This document shows, piece after piece, positions 1 through 10,093 of a stretch of 64,000 nt of DNA (position 1 is its first letter; every line of letters begins with the position of its first letter). The notes below the pieces were generated by a model, which worked only from the letters and a program-made list of their open reading frames with translations, searched no databases and had not been told where the DNA came from. The translations under genes and the position numbers were made by a program. Source of the stretch: Polytrichum commune (lineage: Eukaryota; Streptophyta; Polytrichopsida; Polytrichales; Polytrichaceae); NCBI GenBank assembly GCA_950295325.1, contig OX485804.1, forward strand, positions 53,506,001 to 53,570,000. The letters are read 5' to 3'.

Positions 1-560
1 AGTGATTTTGGGTTTGATTGATTTGTTGGTTTGATTGATTTGTTGGTTTGATTTATCGGTATATGGATTTATAAAGTGTGGTGTGGATTTCAATATTCCA
101 ATTATGTCATTGAATGCATCTTTTCGTTGTTCCCGCATTGCATTCTTCATTTTTGATCACCATCTATAATGTTCACCCTCAAATGTTCACCATCTATAAA
201 TGTCGAGCAATATACAAATCTTAACATGTCCTAACTATAAGCAATTGTGAAGAGTAATTCTGAGAGAATACCATACACAAAATTGCAAACCCAATCAAAA
301 CTTTATTCAATATCAAGTTTACAAATCATGTGTGAATTATGAATGTACTTCAGTCGTTAACATTTATAGATTCAACTTTACAAATAAGGGAACACCATTT
401 TGTTAACAATTAACAAAATGAGGGCGGCCATGAGGGTAGTATCTTTGGAAGTAGGGAATCTAGTAGTGACGACCTCATGGTTGAGTGATTTTGGGTTTGA
501 TGATTGGTATTTGGATTTATAAAGTGTGGTGTGGTTTTCAATATTCCAATTATCAAAAAT
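1..560. repeat. AT-rich flank with a duplicated segment
   Basis: No coding region is convincing here. About 75 bases at 482-556 (a GTGATTTTGGGTTTGATGATT start, then TGGATTTATAAAGTGTGGTGTGG and a CAATATTCCAATTAT end) repeat the ends of 1-106; the first copy also has short TTGATTTGTTGG repeats inside. A second segment at about 350-416 (CGTTAACATTTATAGA through TTGTTAACAATTAAC) recurs at 1519-1590. This is seen directly; the class of repeat is unknown. Confidence 0.6.
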
Positions 561-603
561 GATATGAGGTGCACACCTATATTACACAATGGTCTACATT
601 GAT

Positions 604-1163
604 GTTGATGACGTGGAGGAGGAAGACATTGATGATGTTGTCAGTGTGGAGGAAGCCTTGGGGGTAGAGGAAGGCATACAGGTTGAGAACCTGGCAGGCG
701 TAATTACTATCCTTGGTGATAGTGATGCAGATGAAGAAGGCAATCTTGATGATAATGGTTCTGGCTTGGTTTTTGGTTTCCGGGGATGAGGTTGAGGTTG
801 AGGTTGATGACGTGGAGGAGGAAGACATTGATGATGTTGTCAGTGTGGAGGAAGCCTTGGGGGTAGAGGAAGGCATACAGGTTGAGAACCTGGCAGGCGT
901 AATTACTATCCTTGGTGATAGTGATGCAGATGAAGAAGGCAATCTTGATGATAATGGTTCTGGCTTGGTTTTTGGTTTCCGGGGATGAGGTTGAGGTTGA
1001 GGTTGATGACGTGGAGGAGGAAGACATTGATGATGTTGTCAGTGTGGAGGAAGCCTTGGGGGTAGAGGAAGGCATACAGGTTGAGAACCTGCCAGGCGTA
1101 ATTACTATCCTTGGTGATAGTGATGCAGATGAAGAAGGCAATCTTGATGATAATGGTTCTGGA
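604..1163 (+). repeat. 199-bp tandem repeat, about 2.8 copies, encoding an acidic peptide
   Basis: The phrase GATGACGTGGAGGAGGAAG recurs at 607, 806 and 1005, exactly 199 bp apart, and the copies are almost identical, so the array is young. Each unit carries an open frame of Asp/Glu-rich peptide (VDDVEEEDIDDVV, then GDSDADEEGNLDDNGSG) that ends in a stop. Because 199 is not divisible by three, the copies do not join into one long frame. It could be an amplified exon of an acidic protein or non-coding repeat. The third copy breaks off at about 1163. Confidence 0.8.
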
Positions 1164-1518
1164 TTCTATTATCGTTTTCATACATTTTTTCAATGATTTC
1201 TTGCGATCTTAGGCAGATGCTGGGTTGAATAAATGGTAAAGTACACTGCCAATGTTTGCTAATCCAGGTGGTAACTTAGATATCTGTTTTGAATTTTTTA
1301 GAATTCAGTTTATTGGTCATAAGGTTGTATTTGTGTTTGTTTGGGTAGGCTAGGTGTTTAGTTTTATTTGCAGACTCGTCGGTAGGAGAATATGTGCCAG
1401 TTGTGGGCATTTGCGAATGGGATTTATCATCTGTCTAGCCCCCTCCAAAAACAAGTCCGATACTTGACAACAGATCTTTCTAAATCTTATACTGTTTACC
1501 CTCATGTATTTATGAATG

Positions 1519-1590
1519 TATTTCAGTCGTTAACATTTATAGAGTCAACTTCACAAAGAAGTGAACACCATTTTGTTAACAATTAACAGG
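1519..1590. repeat. second copy of the segment at 350-416
   Basis: The sequence from TCAGTCGTTAACATTTATAG through TTTTGTTAACAATTAACA is a near copy of 350-416 with a few substitutions. The stretch 1165-2078 around it shows no convincing gene; from about 2040 it contains a CTCTCCG micro-repeat directly at the 5' edge of the retroelement fragment. Confidence 0.5.
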
Positions 1591-2078
1591 TTTAACATTT
1601 ATAGTGTGCAATATGTATGGAGTAGAATAAAGTAAGCATTTGGAAATGGTTAACACTTATAGGTGTAACAGTAATAGAGGGTGGACCGTATGTGGAGATT
1701 TGTTTTCGCCAACCTCCTTCGTGTCACGTTCAAATAGTAAATATTATTTAATTTACCGTATTATATAATATAGCACACCATTTCGGTAATTATAATTGTG
1801 ACGTCATAGTGATGTAAGCCCTAATTTTGTATTTTATTTTAATATTTCTATGTTTCAAAAATCTATTAACTTTATGAATAGGGAAATGTTACTTTATTTC
1901 CACGGTAATAGAGTCCATAACTCTCCACATTTTCTAAAAATAGTTATTCCATTTTCCCTCAATCTCACAGTTATAGGTGCATTTTCTCTCTCATATCATG
2001 TCTCAAATTGAGTTCTCCGCTCTTCGGTCTCTACTCTTCGCTCTCCGCTCTCCGCTCTCCGCTCGCATACTTTCCCCA

Positions 2079-3515
2079 TCCGGATATCACCAACTTCCAT
2101 TACTTACGGGAGATTGGGTGAAGACCGCATTTTGGGGAGTTGATCAAGATGGGAAAGATCAACTTTATCATTGGAAGTTTCTTCCATTTGGCCTGAAAAA
2201 TGCACCCGCTGAGTTTCAGCGTGTGATGGATCAGGTTCTCTTTGGCTTGCCCTTTGCTCGGTGTTACATAGACGATGTGATCATCTTTAGCACAACACCA
2301 TAGGAGCATGTGAGGCATCTGCAAGCCGTTTTTAAACGGTTGCAGCAGTGGGGATTGCGCTTGCACCACGGCAAGTGCAAGTTTTTCCATGACCGGCTGG
2401 CATATCTGGGGCATATGATTGTTCCAGGAGGTCTTGGGGTACAACAAACTAAGGTGGACGCCTTGCAGAAGATTCCGGCACCGGTTGATGTGTCGAGACT
2501 TCGTGCTTTCTTGGGCTTGGCGAATTACTATCGGCGATTCATCAAGAACTTTAGCTTGATCGCCAAGCCTCTCACCATTCTCACGAGCAAGGACCAACCG
2601 TGGACTTAGGGTCGTGAGCAACAACAGGTGTTTGAGACATTGAAGCAGAAATTGGGTACGGCTTCAGTGCTTCGACGTCCAAATGTCTCCAAATGTTTCC
2701 AGTTGCATACAAATTGGAGTTCATTGGGTTTGGGAGCAGTTCTCACTCAGACGGATGATTTTGGACGGGAGTATGTTGTTGCTTACGCTTTGCGAAGTAA
2801 TAATACAGCGGAGGCTAATTATTCATCCTACGAGGGAGAAGCATTGGCGGCGGTATGGGCTATTGCCCATTTTCGGCCGTATCTTTATGGTCAGCACTTT
2901 ACTTTAGTGACTGACCATCAGCCATTAGGGTGGCTCATGGAGTCGGATAAGCTTACTGGCAAGCTTGCCATGTGGGCCTTATTGCTCCAGGAGTATGACT
3001 TTGAGGTGGTACACCGTGCTGGGATTACCAACATGGATGCAGATGGACTCTCACGCAATCCAAGTCCTTCAGATGAGGACATGACCGGAGCCAGGTGGCA
3101 TGGAGATTGTGATCGAGAGGCGGTTCCAGGTTGGCACGCGGCTGCCTACCTCACTTTATTTTCTGGTGCATCTGTTGAAATTCCGATACAGGGCTCGGAT
3201 GATGAGACTGATCGGCCTCAAGCTATTGCGGATATATGGGAGGATCTTCCCGTATTGCATAAGCTTCAACAGGGTACCTTTCCTTTGTCTAGTTCGGCAA
3301 TGGACAGGAATAGAATTGGACATCGAATAACAATGTTCCGTTGGGAGAACGGTTTGTTATTTCGATTGTGGCCGGATGGGACAAGGCGTATTATTCCTAG
3401 GCCGGATCAGAGGGCCTCCTTGATGCGAAAAGTGCAGGACACATTCGATGTTGCGTGGCCAATATTGGTGGACTGGTATGTATCAGCAGGTGGCTGCCTA
3501 TGTCGGGAGGTGTGA
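2079..3515 (+). pseudogene. Ty3/gypsy reverse transcriptase and RNase H, broken
   Basis: One reading frame carries RT motifs FLPFGLKNAPAEFQRVMD and the catalytic CYIDDVIIFS (YxDD at about 2268-2280), the RT thumb FLGLANYYRRFI, then RNase H with TNWSSLGLGAVLTQ, the YSSYEGEALAAVWA motif and VTDHQPL. The C-terminal tether VHRAGITNMDADGLSR is typical of gypsy elements. Stops TAG at about 2301 and 2607 interrupt the frame at positions where the family has sense codons. Downstream, the start of integrase (GLLFRLWPDGTRRIIP) remains in this frame until a shift just before 3460. RNA-templated DNA synthesis is the family function; this copy is dead. Confidence 0.92.
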
Positions 3516-4677
3516 AGTTTGTGACCGGGTCAGGTTTAGCTTTAACACCTTATCACCTCAGTTACAACCCTAACCTATCATGGGATTGGGCTACCGTTGG
3601 TCGCTGGACTTTGCAGGGCCGTTGGTGGTCACACCACGTGGAGCAAAGTACGTTTTGGTGATGGTGGAGCATTTTAGCAAGTGGATTGAATTTGTTGCTC
3701 TACCCCAAAACTCTGCAAAGTTGGCCGCGGCCGCCTTTTTGGATCGTGTGTTAGCACGTTTTGGAACACCGGCTGAGGTGTTGACGGACCAAGGGAGGGA
3801 GTTCCTTGGTGTTTTTGAGGAATTGTGCACTAAGGCGCTCATAGATCACCGTACCACCTCTCAGGATCATCCGGATGCAGATGACTTGGCTGAACGGGTT
3901 GTCCAAACAATCAAACGTGGCTTGAGGAAGTATGGATTACTTCGGGGAAGCCACCGTGATTGGGACCTTATGTTGCCTTGGATTGCTATGGGCTATCGAT
4001 TTAGTAGGCAAGCCTCCTTGGCATCCTACAGCCCGTATCAATTATTGTATGGACGTGAGTCTATTCTCCCGAGTTCTATTCGGGAAAAGTTAGCTCATGT
4101 TGTGGATTTGGATGACCCAAACATTTGGACAGAGTGTTTGCAGGAGCGGGCTCAATTCTTCCAGAGGGCCATGCCTATGGCCATGGAGAATTTATTCATT
4201 GTTCAACACCGTGACACATTGCGTTATGCACACATTCATAGTGGTGCTTACCGACCTCAGTTGCGGAGATTCCGGCAAGGGGACTATGTTTATCTCCAAC
4301 GTAAGGCGCCTACGACATTGGATGTCAGGGCGGGGCGCACTATCCTTCGGGTGAAGGACGTGTTGCCGAGTGGTTTGTTGTTGTTGGAAGGCAAGGATGG
4401 CAGGAAATGTCGCGAACATTCAAAAAACTGTGCCCCATGTCATCTACCCATTGAGGGTACAGTTCATCCCGAACTAGCCATCGTGCCAGAGGGTCTTTTG
4501 TGTTTTGTGTGTGGAGAGAAGAAAGAAGTAGCTACTATGCTCTTGTGTGATCAGTGTCAACGTGGTTGGCACATGGCATACTTGAGGCCACCCTTGACTT
4601 CTCTACCATCTTGACAGTGGAGTTGTCATCGCTGTCGAGGATCTTCAGTACTTGGTGCTTCTACCAATCGTACTTAA
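3460..4677 (+). pseudogene. Ty3/gypsy integrase with C-terminal PHD finger, broken
   Basis: After a frameshift near 3430-3460 the frame resumes with YWWTGMYQQVAAYVGR and the zinc-binding CEVC pair. The upstream His pair of the HHCC finger appears lost (Gln for the first His, and a short deletion). The rve core has the acidic triad in SLDFAG, LTDQGREF and LAERVVQT, with 34 residues between the last two rather than the usual 35. The tail has LCFVCGEKKEVATMLLCDQC and GWHMAYLRPPL, then WSCHRC: a PHD-type Cys4-His-Cys3 pattern with one Cys replaced by Tyr and a TGA stop at 4612 just before WSCHRC. The natural end is a TAA at about 4675. In Ty3/gypsy elements C-terminal chromodomains target integration to chromatin; a PHD finger is likely to play that part here (inference). 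Confidence 0.88.
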
Positions 4678-4942
4678 TGATCCTATGTGATTTTCATCAT
4701 CTTATGCCTGTCCAAGTGGAAGATGAGGAGTTATGGCAATCGACATGAGGCGGTGAAATTAATTCTGTGGAATCTGATGGCGAACCATCAGAGGCGATTA
4801 AGGATGGGGCTCACATTGCACCCAGCCTACAGTTTCTTAGAATGACTTTTACCACACTAATTGGTTGCAGAGCAATCCTTCATTATCCATACCATTCGAT
4901 TGGCGTTGGTCCTACCTGCTTGGGGGGACTCCATAGTCAGCT

Positions 4943-4960
4943 AAGGGGGGCATGTCGAGA
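4943..4960 (+). other. Candidate polypurine tract and start of the 3' LTR
   Basis: AAGGGGGG at 4943-4950 is followed by CA and then TGTCGAGATGTG. A purine run directly before a TG start is the expected plus-strand priming site and LTR edge, and the distance from the polyprotein end (about 270 bp) is reasonable. I could not find a matching 5' LTR or the CA end of this LTR, so this stays tentative. Confidence 0.4.
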
Positions 4961-5039
4961 TGTGTTATTCATATGTGATCTTGTTATATTTTAGTGTTGT
5001 TTGTTAGTGGTGGTTGGTATGCGAGCTGCAGTGACACAC

Positions 5040-6275
5040 AATCGGTATTTACAGGACACCCCTGAGTTATTACATTTGATGGCATGTGGTTTGCTGACGT
5101 TTGATTTGGAGCGTGGTGAATTTCAGGCCTTTGAGGATGAGGTCCAGAACTGGAATAATGACCCCGCATTCACGGACATATTGTTTGCGGCTTATGGCAG
5201 ATTTCATTCTCCTTTGCATCAAGTACAAGTGTTATATTTTTCGTAACAATGGCTCATGTGGTTTAGGGAATTGCTCGCGGAATGTCGTTCATATTTTGTC
5301 TCTGTTATGTGTTTGTAATATGTGTTCATGGATACTAATGTCCTTGTAACATGACATGCCCATGTTGATGCATGCCAAACCAGAAGAAACAACGGCAATC
5401 ACGCAGATAGTCGTGGATGTTGTTAGCAAGATTCATGACACCTCCACTATAAACACAGAGATTGTTGCTCTAGTCACTTACGTCCAGGACATATTTCTGA
5501 GGCGGAAGGTGGTAAAACAACGAAAGCAATGGAAAGACGATCGTCAAAAAAAGGTTGTCGAAGCCATTGCCAAGGCCATAAAGCAGTGGGATTACGATAA
5601 TTACCCGCGCATGTTGCAAGCTACTTGGAGTTGGCACCCTTTTATCCCTCGTTTATAGCCAATCCTATCTGCGTCACCTTCAGACTTGCATACCCTTTAT
5701 CACATTCAATTGCTGAAGGTTGGAATGTACATGCCGTGTTTTTGCAACATTCTCATGTGAGAAGGGTCTACCATGTGCTTTGGTCCGTTCTTCTTCTTTG
5801 TTGTTTTCTGAAGTTTTACAACCTATTGCCCCTTCTACTATCGCACCCTTGGGACGGCCTCACTGATGCGAACGTTACGAAGTGGCTGAAGCTCGCGGAA
5901 ATAGTCGGTAGATTCGGCTCACATGTTGGACAGGTGACAACGGCATATTTGAAAGAAGAAGATTTTGTCTTATTTGCAAGAGCTAGGCCGGTGGATTCAC
6001 ATAAGCAGTGGGTTGTAGATGTATAGGGTGTTTGGAAGGATTTCAGGAAGCCCGGTGTTCAATGGTGGGTGGAATTGCGGATGTGGTGCAGCTCAATCCA
6101 ATTCAAAGCAGTTCAGGACATGGTCTTCCACGACAAGGAGTTGTGGTTGAAAGCTTGGGTGATTCGTGATCGTCCTTCTGAATATTCGCCCTCTCTTGCA
6201 TGTTACGAACGGTGGCTACAATGTCGAGAGGACATGGATATCGTATATGTCATTGTCAACCCAGGTAATTCGTAA
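5040..6275 (+). pseudogene. Protein-like segments of unknown identity
   Basis: Three stretches read as ordinary globular protein. The first, about 5058-5246, reads DTPELLHLMACGLLTF and on to FTDILFAAYGRFHSP, and follows an acceptor-like TTTACAG. The second is 5356-5658, containing EIVALVTYVQDIFLRR and a Lys-rich RKQWKDDRQKKVVEAI. The third is about 5850-6275, containing NVTKWLKLAEIVGRFGSH, then WWVELRMWCSSIQF, then YERWLQCREDMDIVYV, with a TAG at about 6024. They lie in different frames, so they are either exons or a decayed ORF. They could be a captured host gene fragment or an unrecognised TE protein. I do not recognise the family. Confidence 0.45.
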
Positions 6276-6853
6276 CATATTAATTTGTTATTAACATACC
6301 TTCATGAAGTTACAAACATAATGTTGTTGATGTGTATACTTGTTCGCATGCACGGGTAGATCACTCCATTGTCAAGTTGAACACCACGTGCGACCAAAAC
6401 AAATCTTCTTTTGGTAAGTTGCACCACCAAAATGGGTCAAAATTTTATCAAATTTTTTTCATGAGTAGATATACACAGTACCTATGACGTAGTCAAAAGT
6501 AGTAACTATATTTGATGATTTGTTTTTTTTATAAAACATACCGTTTCTAACTAGAATGACACAGACTTGAACTAAAAAATTTACTAAAATAAATAAAGAT
6601 GACTAAAAATTTCAAAAAAGTATACAAAAGATACTATCAATGGTTATGTATGTGTAGAAAAAACATCATAAATTTTAAAATTATATATGGCATGTAATAT
6701 AGGGGTATCAAACTTTGTCCGCACGTGGTGTCAACTTGACAATGAAGTGACCTCCCCGTGTTCGCATGTGTTATGGTCCCACCGCAGGAGCCGGGTGAGT
6801 ACTTGTACGAGCTTCGAGCTTCGAACTATTGCAGATAATGTTGTCAGAGAACA

Positions 6854-7054
6854 TTGTCAGACATCATAAGTGCATCCAGTCAGCACGAAGCGGATGTGCT
6901 TCGCTATGAGGTGGAGGCCACCAATGCTACCAATGTCAACAACACAAGAAATTTGAGCAAGGCGTATGCTTTTAAAGATGTGCAACCCCCGGTGGAACCA
7001 CAGTTCAATAAGGATGCGGAATACTCGGTTTCCACGCATACAGACCGAGTGTGA
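6854..7054 (+). CDS. Short unknown ORF, possible terminal exon
   Basis: The frame begins inside a GTCAGACATCATAAG context and gives a 66-residue hydrophilic peptide (HEADVLRYEVEATNATNV, then FKDVQPPVEPQFNKD) ending in TGA. Composition looks protein-like, but there is no family I recognise. It may belong with the unknown segments at 5.0-6.3 kb. Between 6276 and 6853 the sequence is AT-rich and I see nothing else. Confidence 0.25.
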   Translation: MSDIISASSQHEADVLRYEVEATNATNVNNTRNLSKAYAFKDVQPPVEPQFNKDAEYSVSTHTDRV

Positions 7055-7194
7055 TAGATCTCGTGGGGTTTGTGGGATTAGTGTTGGATTGGACTGGCTA
7101 TGTATGCAAATTATTGATGTGAGTGATGGTTCTACATATTAGTAGTATTTTGGTCATTCTGGCATGGGGTTATATTGTATGGTGTGGGAGATGA

Positions 7195-7217
7195 TGGTTT
7201 AGGGTTTAGGGTTTAGG
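7195..7217 (+). repeat. Short interstitial telomere-like tract
   Basis: GGTTTAGGGTTTAGGGTTTAGG is about three units of the plant-type telomere repeat TTTAGGG. Such tracts also occur in plant promoters (telo-boxes) and at healed breaks; with nothing else nearby this is only a marker of plant origin. The region 7218-8650 holds a tRNA-like SINE head and one short ORF (8126-8317) that I cannot identify. Confidence 0.6.
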
Positions 7218-7879
7218 ATTTGTTGGGGCATAACCACTATGCCCTTGCTACCTTTCTTCAAAAGTCCTCATTTGGTATTTCATGCGCACCTTGCTATGAT
7301 TTATTTCAATTTTATTCTTTGGGATCGAACCTCGCTGTTAACCTCTACCACCCTTGGGACGTAATTTTGAGCTCTACTTGAAATACTTTGGATCTACCCT
7401 TTAAGGAGATTGCACGGAAGACTGGAAACGATGTCACCATAGCGTTCTATGGATGCATGACGTAGTGATCATAAATCAATGCTTTGGCCACCATTGGGTC
7501 TACGACTCATTCCCACAACACACTACCCCGCCAATGCTACTAGGCAAGGTCACATTTGTCGTTGCAACCAATTCATCGAATACATGCATCTTCAATGTGA
7601 TGACGTTCTTCTACTTAAGTACCAAGAATTCCTTGATTCATATGATGACCTTGATTCTAATGGCAACTCGTATTGACCTCATGGGCAATGTTCTTTGGTG
7701 CTTGGTTCTCTGCAATAATAGTTCCTAAGTTACTATCAAATGACCAAGCTCATATTTGTAGTATTTTGGACGTACAATGGACAACCTTTCATCCATTCCA
7801 AATCGATTTACCATTTCTCAATGAAATTGGGCTTGTCAACACCGAGTGACATGCCTTGTGTTGGGTTTCTTAATCAACT

Positions 7880-7955
7880 CCGGTGGGAAATGTTAAGCTC
7901 AATTGGTTAGATGTCATGTTAAGAACCAAAAGGTCCCATGTTTGAAACATGTACA
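7880..7955 (+). mobile_element. tRNA-derived SINE head or tRNA-like relic
   Basis: AAGCTCAATTGGTTAGATGTC matches a tRNA D-arm / Pol III A-box, and 30-odd bases later AGGTCCCATGTTTGAAACATG resembles a T-arm / B-box with a palindromic stem. The spacing fits a tRNA. The acceptor stem and anticodon arm do not pair well, so a SINE head is more likely than a working tRNA gene. The boundary on the 3' side is not visible. Confidence 0.45.
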
Positions 7956-8654
7956 TCGAATTCCCATGTTTCTCTTTATTACCTCTTCAACTTTATTTTT
8001 TAAGGTTTTTACTCCGGATCACATGTTTGTAAAAAATTTTGTTGCTTGTTTGCTTGCTCCTTGCTTATGTTCTTTTTCCAAGAATCAATTCTCATAAATG
8101 AGGTGTTTTTTCATATCTTGGTAGGATGAGTTTTGAGCACAGTGTGGACAATATTGCATTTCAAGAATTGTATGAGAATGTCCCCATTCAAAAAGAGCAT
8201 CAATCGGGGAGGACCTTACAACAAGTTGCAAATATTGCTACACAAAAGGATGTGGTGACATGGATGATTGAAGATGAAGTTGTTGATGGACAAAAAAACT
8301 TATGGCACAAATTGTAAATGTCTTTCTTGATGTCCACTCTATTGTCCGAAACACCATTTTAGCGAGCGCTAAGTGATGGTGGGACCCTCAAGACCAGTTG
8401 TTCCCTGATAAGATTGACGTTGCAGAGACTCGATTGTCTAAGGTAGATGAGGTTAATTCATTTAGCTTCCTTAATTAGACATCCTTCTTTTTTTTGCTTT
8501 TATTGATAGTACAATTGATCAAATTAAGTGTATGTGTTATACATGGTGATTTAATTGCTACCTTGATGATATTTGCGTTAGTCACCTTCGCAAAAATCAA
8601 ACTACACCCACCATCCTCCATAATAAATAGTGTTATGGTAGTCCTAGATATTTT

Positions 8655-9892
8655 ATGCCTCTTGGAATGCCTCCTTGTAATGGTTCAGATTTGCAACCAT
8701 CAAGTGATGAAGTGACACCGAGTTCAAATGCAAAAATTTACTTGATGGATATGGAGGAGGAGGCAATCCGGGCTGCAGTAAAGGCACTAAATGGAGAAGA
8801 TGTACCTGTAATAAACAAGAGAGGACGACCACCAAAAGGAAGAAAAACAAATGCTCCAGCAAAGAAGAAGAAAATGGAGATCACAACAAAGAAGGCAACA
8901 AAAGAAGTGGTGAATTTGGCTGGTTCAGATTCGGAAGAAGAAAATGCAAGTCGAAAGTGGCGAGATTACGAGGTTGAAACCTTGATATCAATTCGGGGAG
9001 ACATGGAAGAAGAATTTTCAAGATGTGCAAAAAAACAAGGTTTGTATATGTGTTTTATTTTTTGGTTCTATAATTTTTTGTACACATGAATGGTTTTCAT
9101 AATTTTTCAAAGCTTCAACCAGGAATTGGCCTACCTAGCTTTCTTCCCAAGTCTATGGGTCCTTACCTGCCAAATGCATTTTCTAGGCTCTACGGCCAAC
9201 TCCACCATAGTTTTTTTCCCCTAGTCCATTGGTCCTTACCTGCCAATTGCCTTTTCTAGGCTCTACGGCCAACTCTCAACGGGGGACGGGGGGGGGGGGG
9301 GGGGGGGGTTTATACCCGGCAGAAATGAGTCATGCACGTGTCTTGACGAACATTATGGGTTTTTCCGGTCACTACCTATGCTGTCTGCATTCTTGAGGGC
9401 CTTTCGGTTGTTTTTTTGACATTTTCAGGACGTTTTCACTATCATATGCTTGTATATAATTGCACTAATGACTTATAATGTAAAATTTCAGGGATTAATA
9501 CATGGTTAAAATTGCAAGCAAGGATGGTGGCGGCCATTCGTGGCTTTGACCGCTCATGGGAATCATGCAAGAAGAAATACAAAACCATTTACGCAGAGTA
9601 CAAAAATGACAAGAGGGCCAATGAGATTTCTGGTTCGGATAGGCATCAAGACTGCAAGAGGTTTGACCAACTGGATGTCTGGAATTCTACACGTGCATGT
9701 GTAAAGAACCAAATCCCAGCAAGTGCCACTGAAGGTGAAGATGAAAACGATGAAGACAAAACACGATCAGATTTGCAAGATCGTGAGGTTACTCCAAAAC
9801 AAGAGAAGAAAAAGAAAAAATTCCAAAAGAATTTGGAAATCATTTTGGAAAAGGTTGTCTCAAATTCTTCTAGCTTTCTTACAACTTTTTAA
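8655..9892 (+). CDS. Trihelix/Myb-like DNA-binding ORF of a PIF/Harbinger element (two exons)
   Basis: Exon 1 runs to 9039 and exon 2 from 9492 to 9892; the intron has GT at 9040 and TTTCAG at 9486-9491, and joining keeps the frame as CAKKQGINTWLK. The protein has an AT-hook-like NKRGRPPKGRK in a Lys-rich N-terminus, then a three-helix Myb/SANT-like domain with tryptophans in RKWRDYEVETL, NTWLKLQARM and DRSWESCKKKYKTIY, and an acidic then Lys-rich tail. Start is ATG 8655 or 8745; earlier exons are possible. PIF/Harbinger elements encode such a protein beside the transposase, and it is known to help DNA binding and nuclear entry. The frame is open, so this ORF may be better preserved than its partner at 10094-11352, towards which it converges with a 200-bp gap. 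A free-standing host trihelix gene is the alternative. Confidence 0.75.
9160..9309. repeat. Intron of the trihelix ORF: small direct duplication and poly-G run
   Basis: GGTCCTTACCTGCCAA followed by TTTTCTAGGCTCTACGGCCA occurs twice, about 62 bp apart (9170s and 9230s). It is followed at 9286-9308 by a run of more than 15 G, broken once by AC. Homopolymers of this length are unstable and prone to sequencing error. Confidence 0.7.
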
Positions 9893-10093
9893 GAAAGCAC
9901 AGCTTTATTGAAGAACATGGATAGGCATATGGCAGCAATTCTAGAAAAATTGTAGCTATTTTTCCATAACATCAGAATCACTACTTGATTCTGAAAATTG
10001 AATGGTCGAGTCCTTTGACAAATTGTATTGCCACAATGTTTTGGCAATGGATTCATGAGCAATGGTAGATTCTCTCAATAAATCAGCATCTTT

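Larger units (their letters stand above)
2079..4952 (+). mobile_element. Truncated Ty3/gypsy LTR retrotransposon
   Basis: Domains run RT, RNase H, integrase and a C-terminal PHD finger, the Ty3/gypsy order. Gag, protease and the N-terminal half of RT are missing: homology begins abruptly at SGYHQL next to a CTCTCCG micro-repeat. No 5' LTR is seen. A candidate polypurine tract lies 3' of the coding part. In-frame stops and a frameshift show it cannot make a functional polyprotein. Confidence 0.9.

Noticed and set aside
577-1193. Minus-strand and alternative plus-strand frames across the 199-bp repeat
   Set aside because: They exist only because the repeat is stop-poor in several frames; the acidic plus frame is the only one with sensible composition, and even that is not shown to be a gene.
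2100-2624. 174-residue minus-strand frame opposite the gypsy RT
   Set aside because: Antisense shadow of the RT/thumb coding sequence.
7880-7955. Functional tRNA gene
   Set aside because: D- and T-arm-like boxes are present but acceptor and anticodon stems do not pair and no terminator T-run is placed correctly; SINE head preferred.
9286-9308. Poly-G run as a G-quadruplex regulatory element
   Set aside because: Similar homopolymers occur at about 26710 and 63871; such runs are often length-uncertain in assemblies and there is no supporting context beyond lying in an intron.
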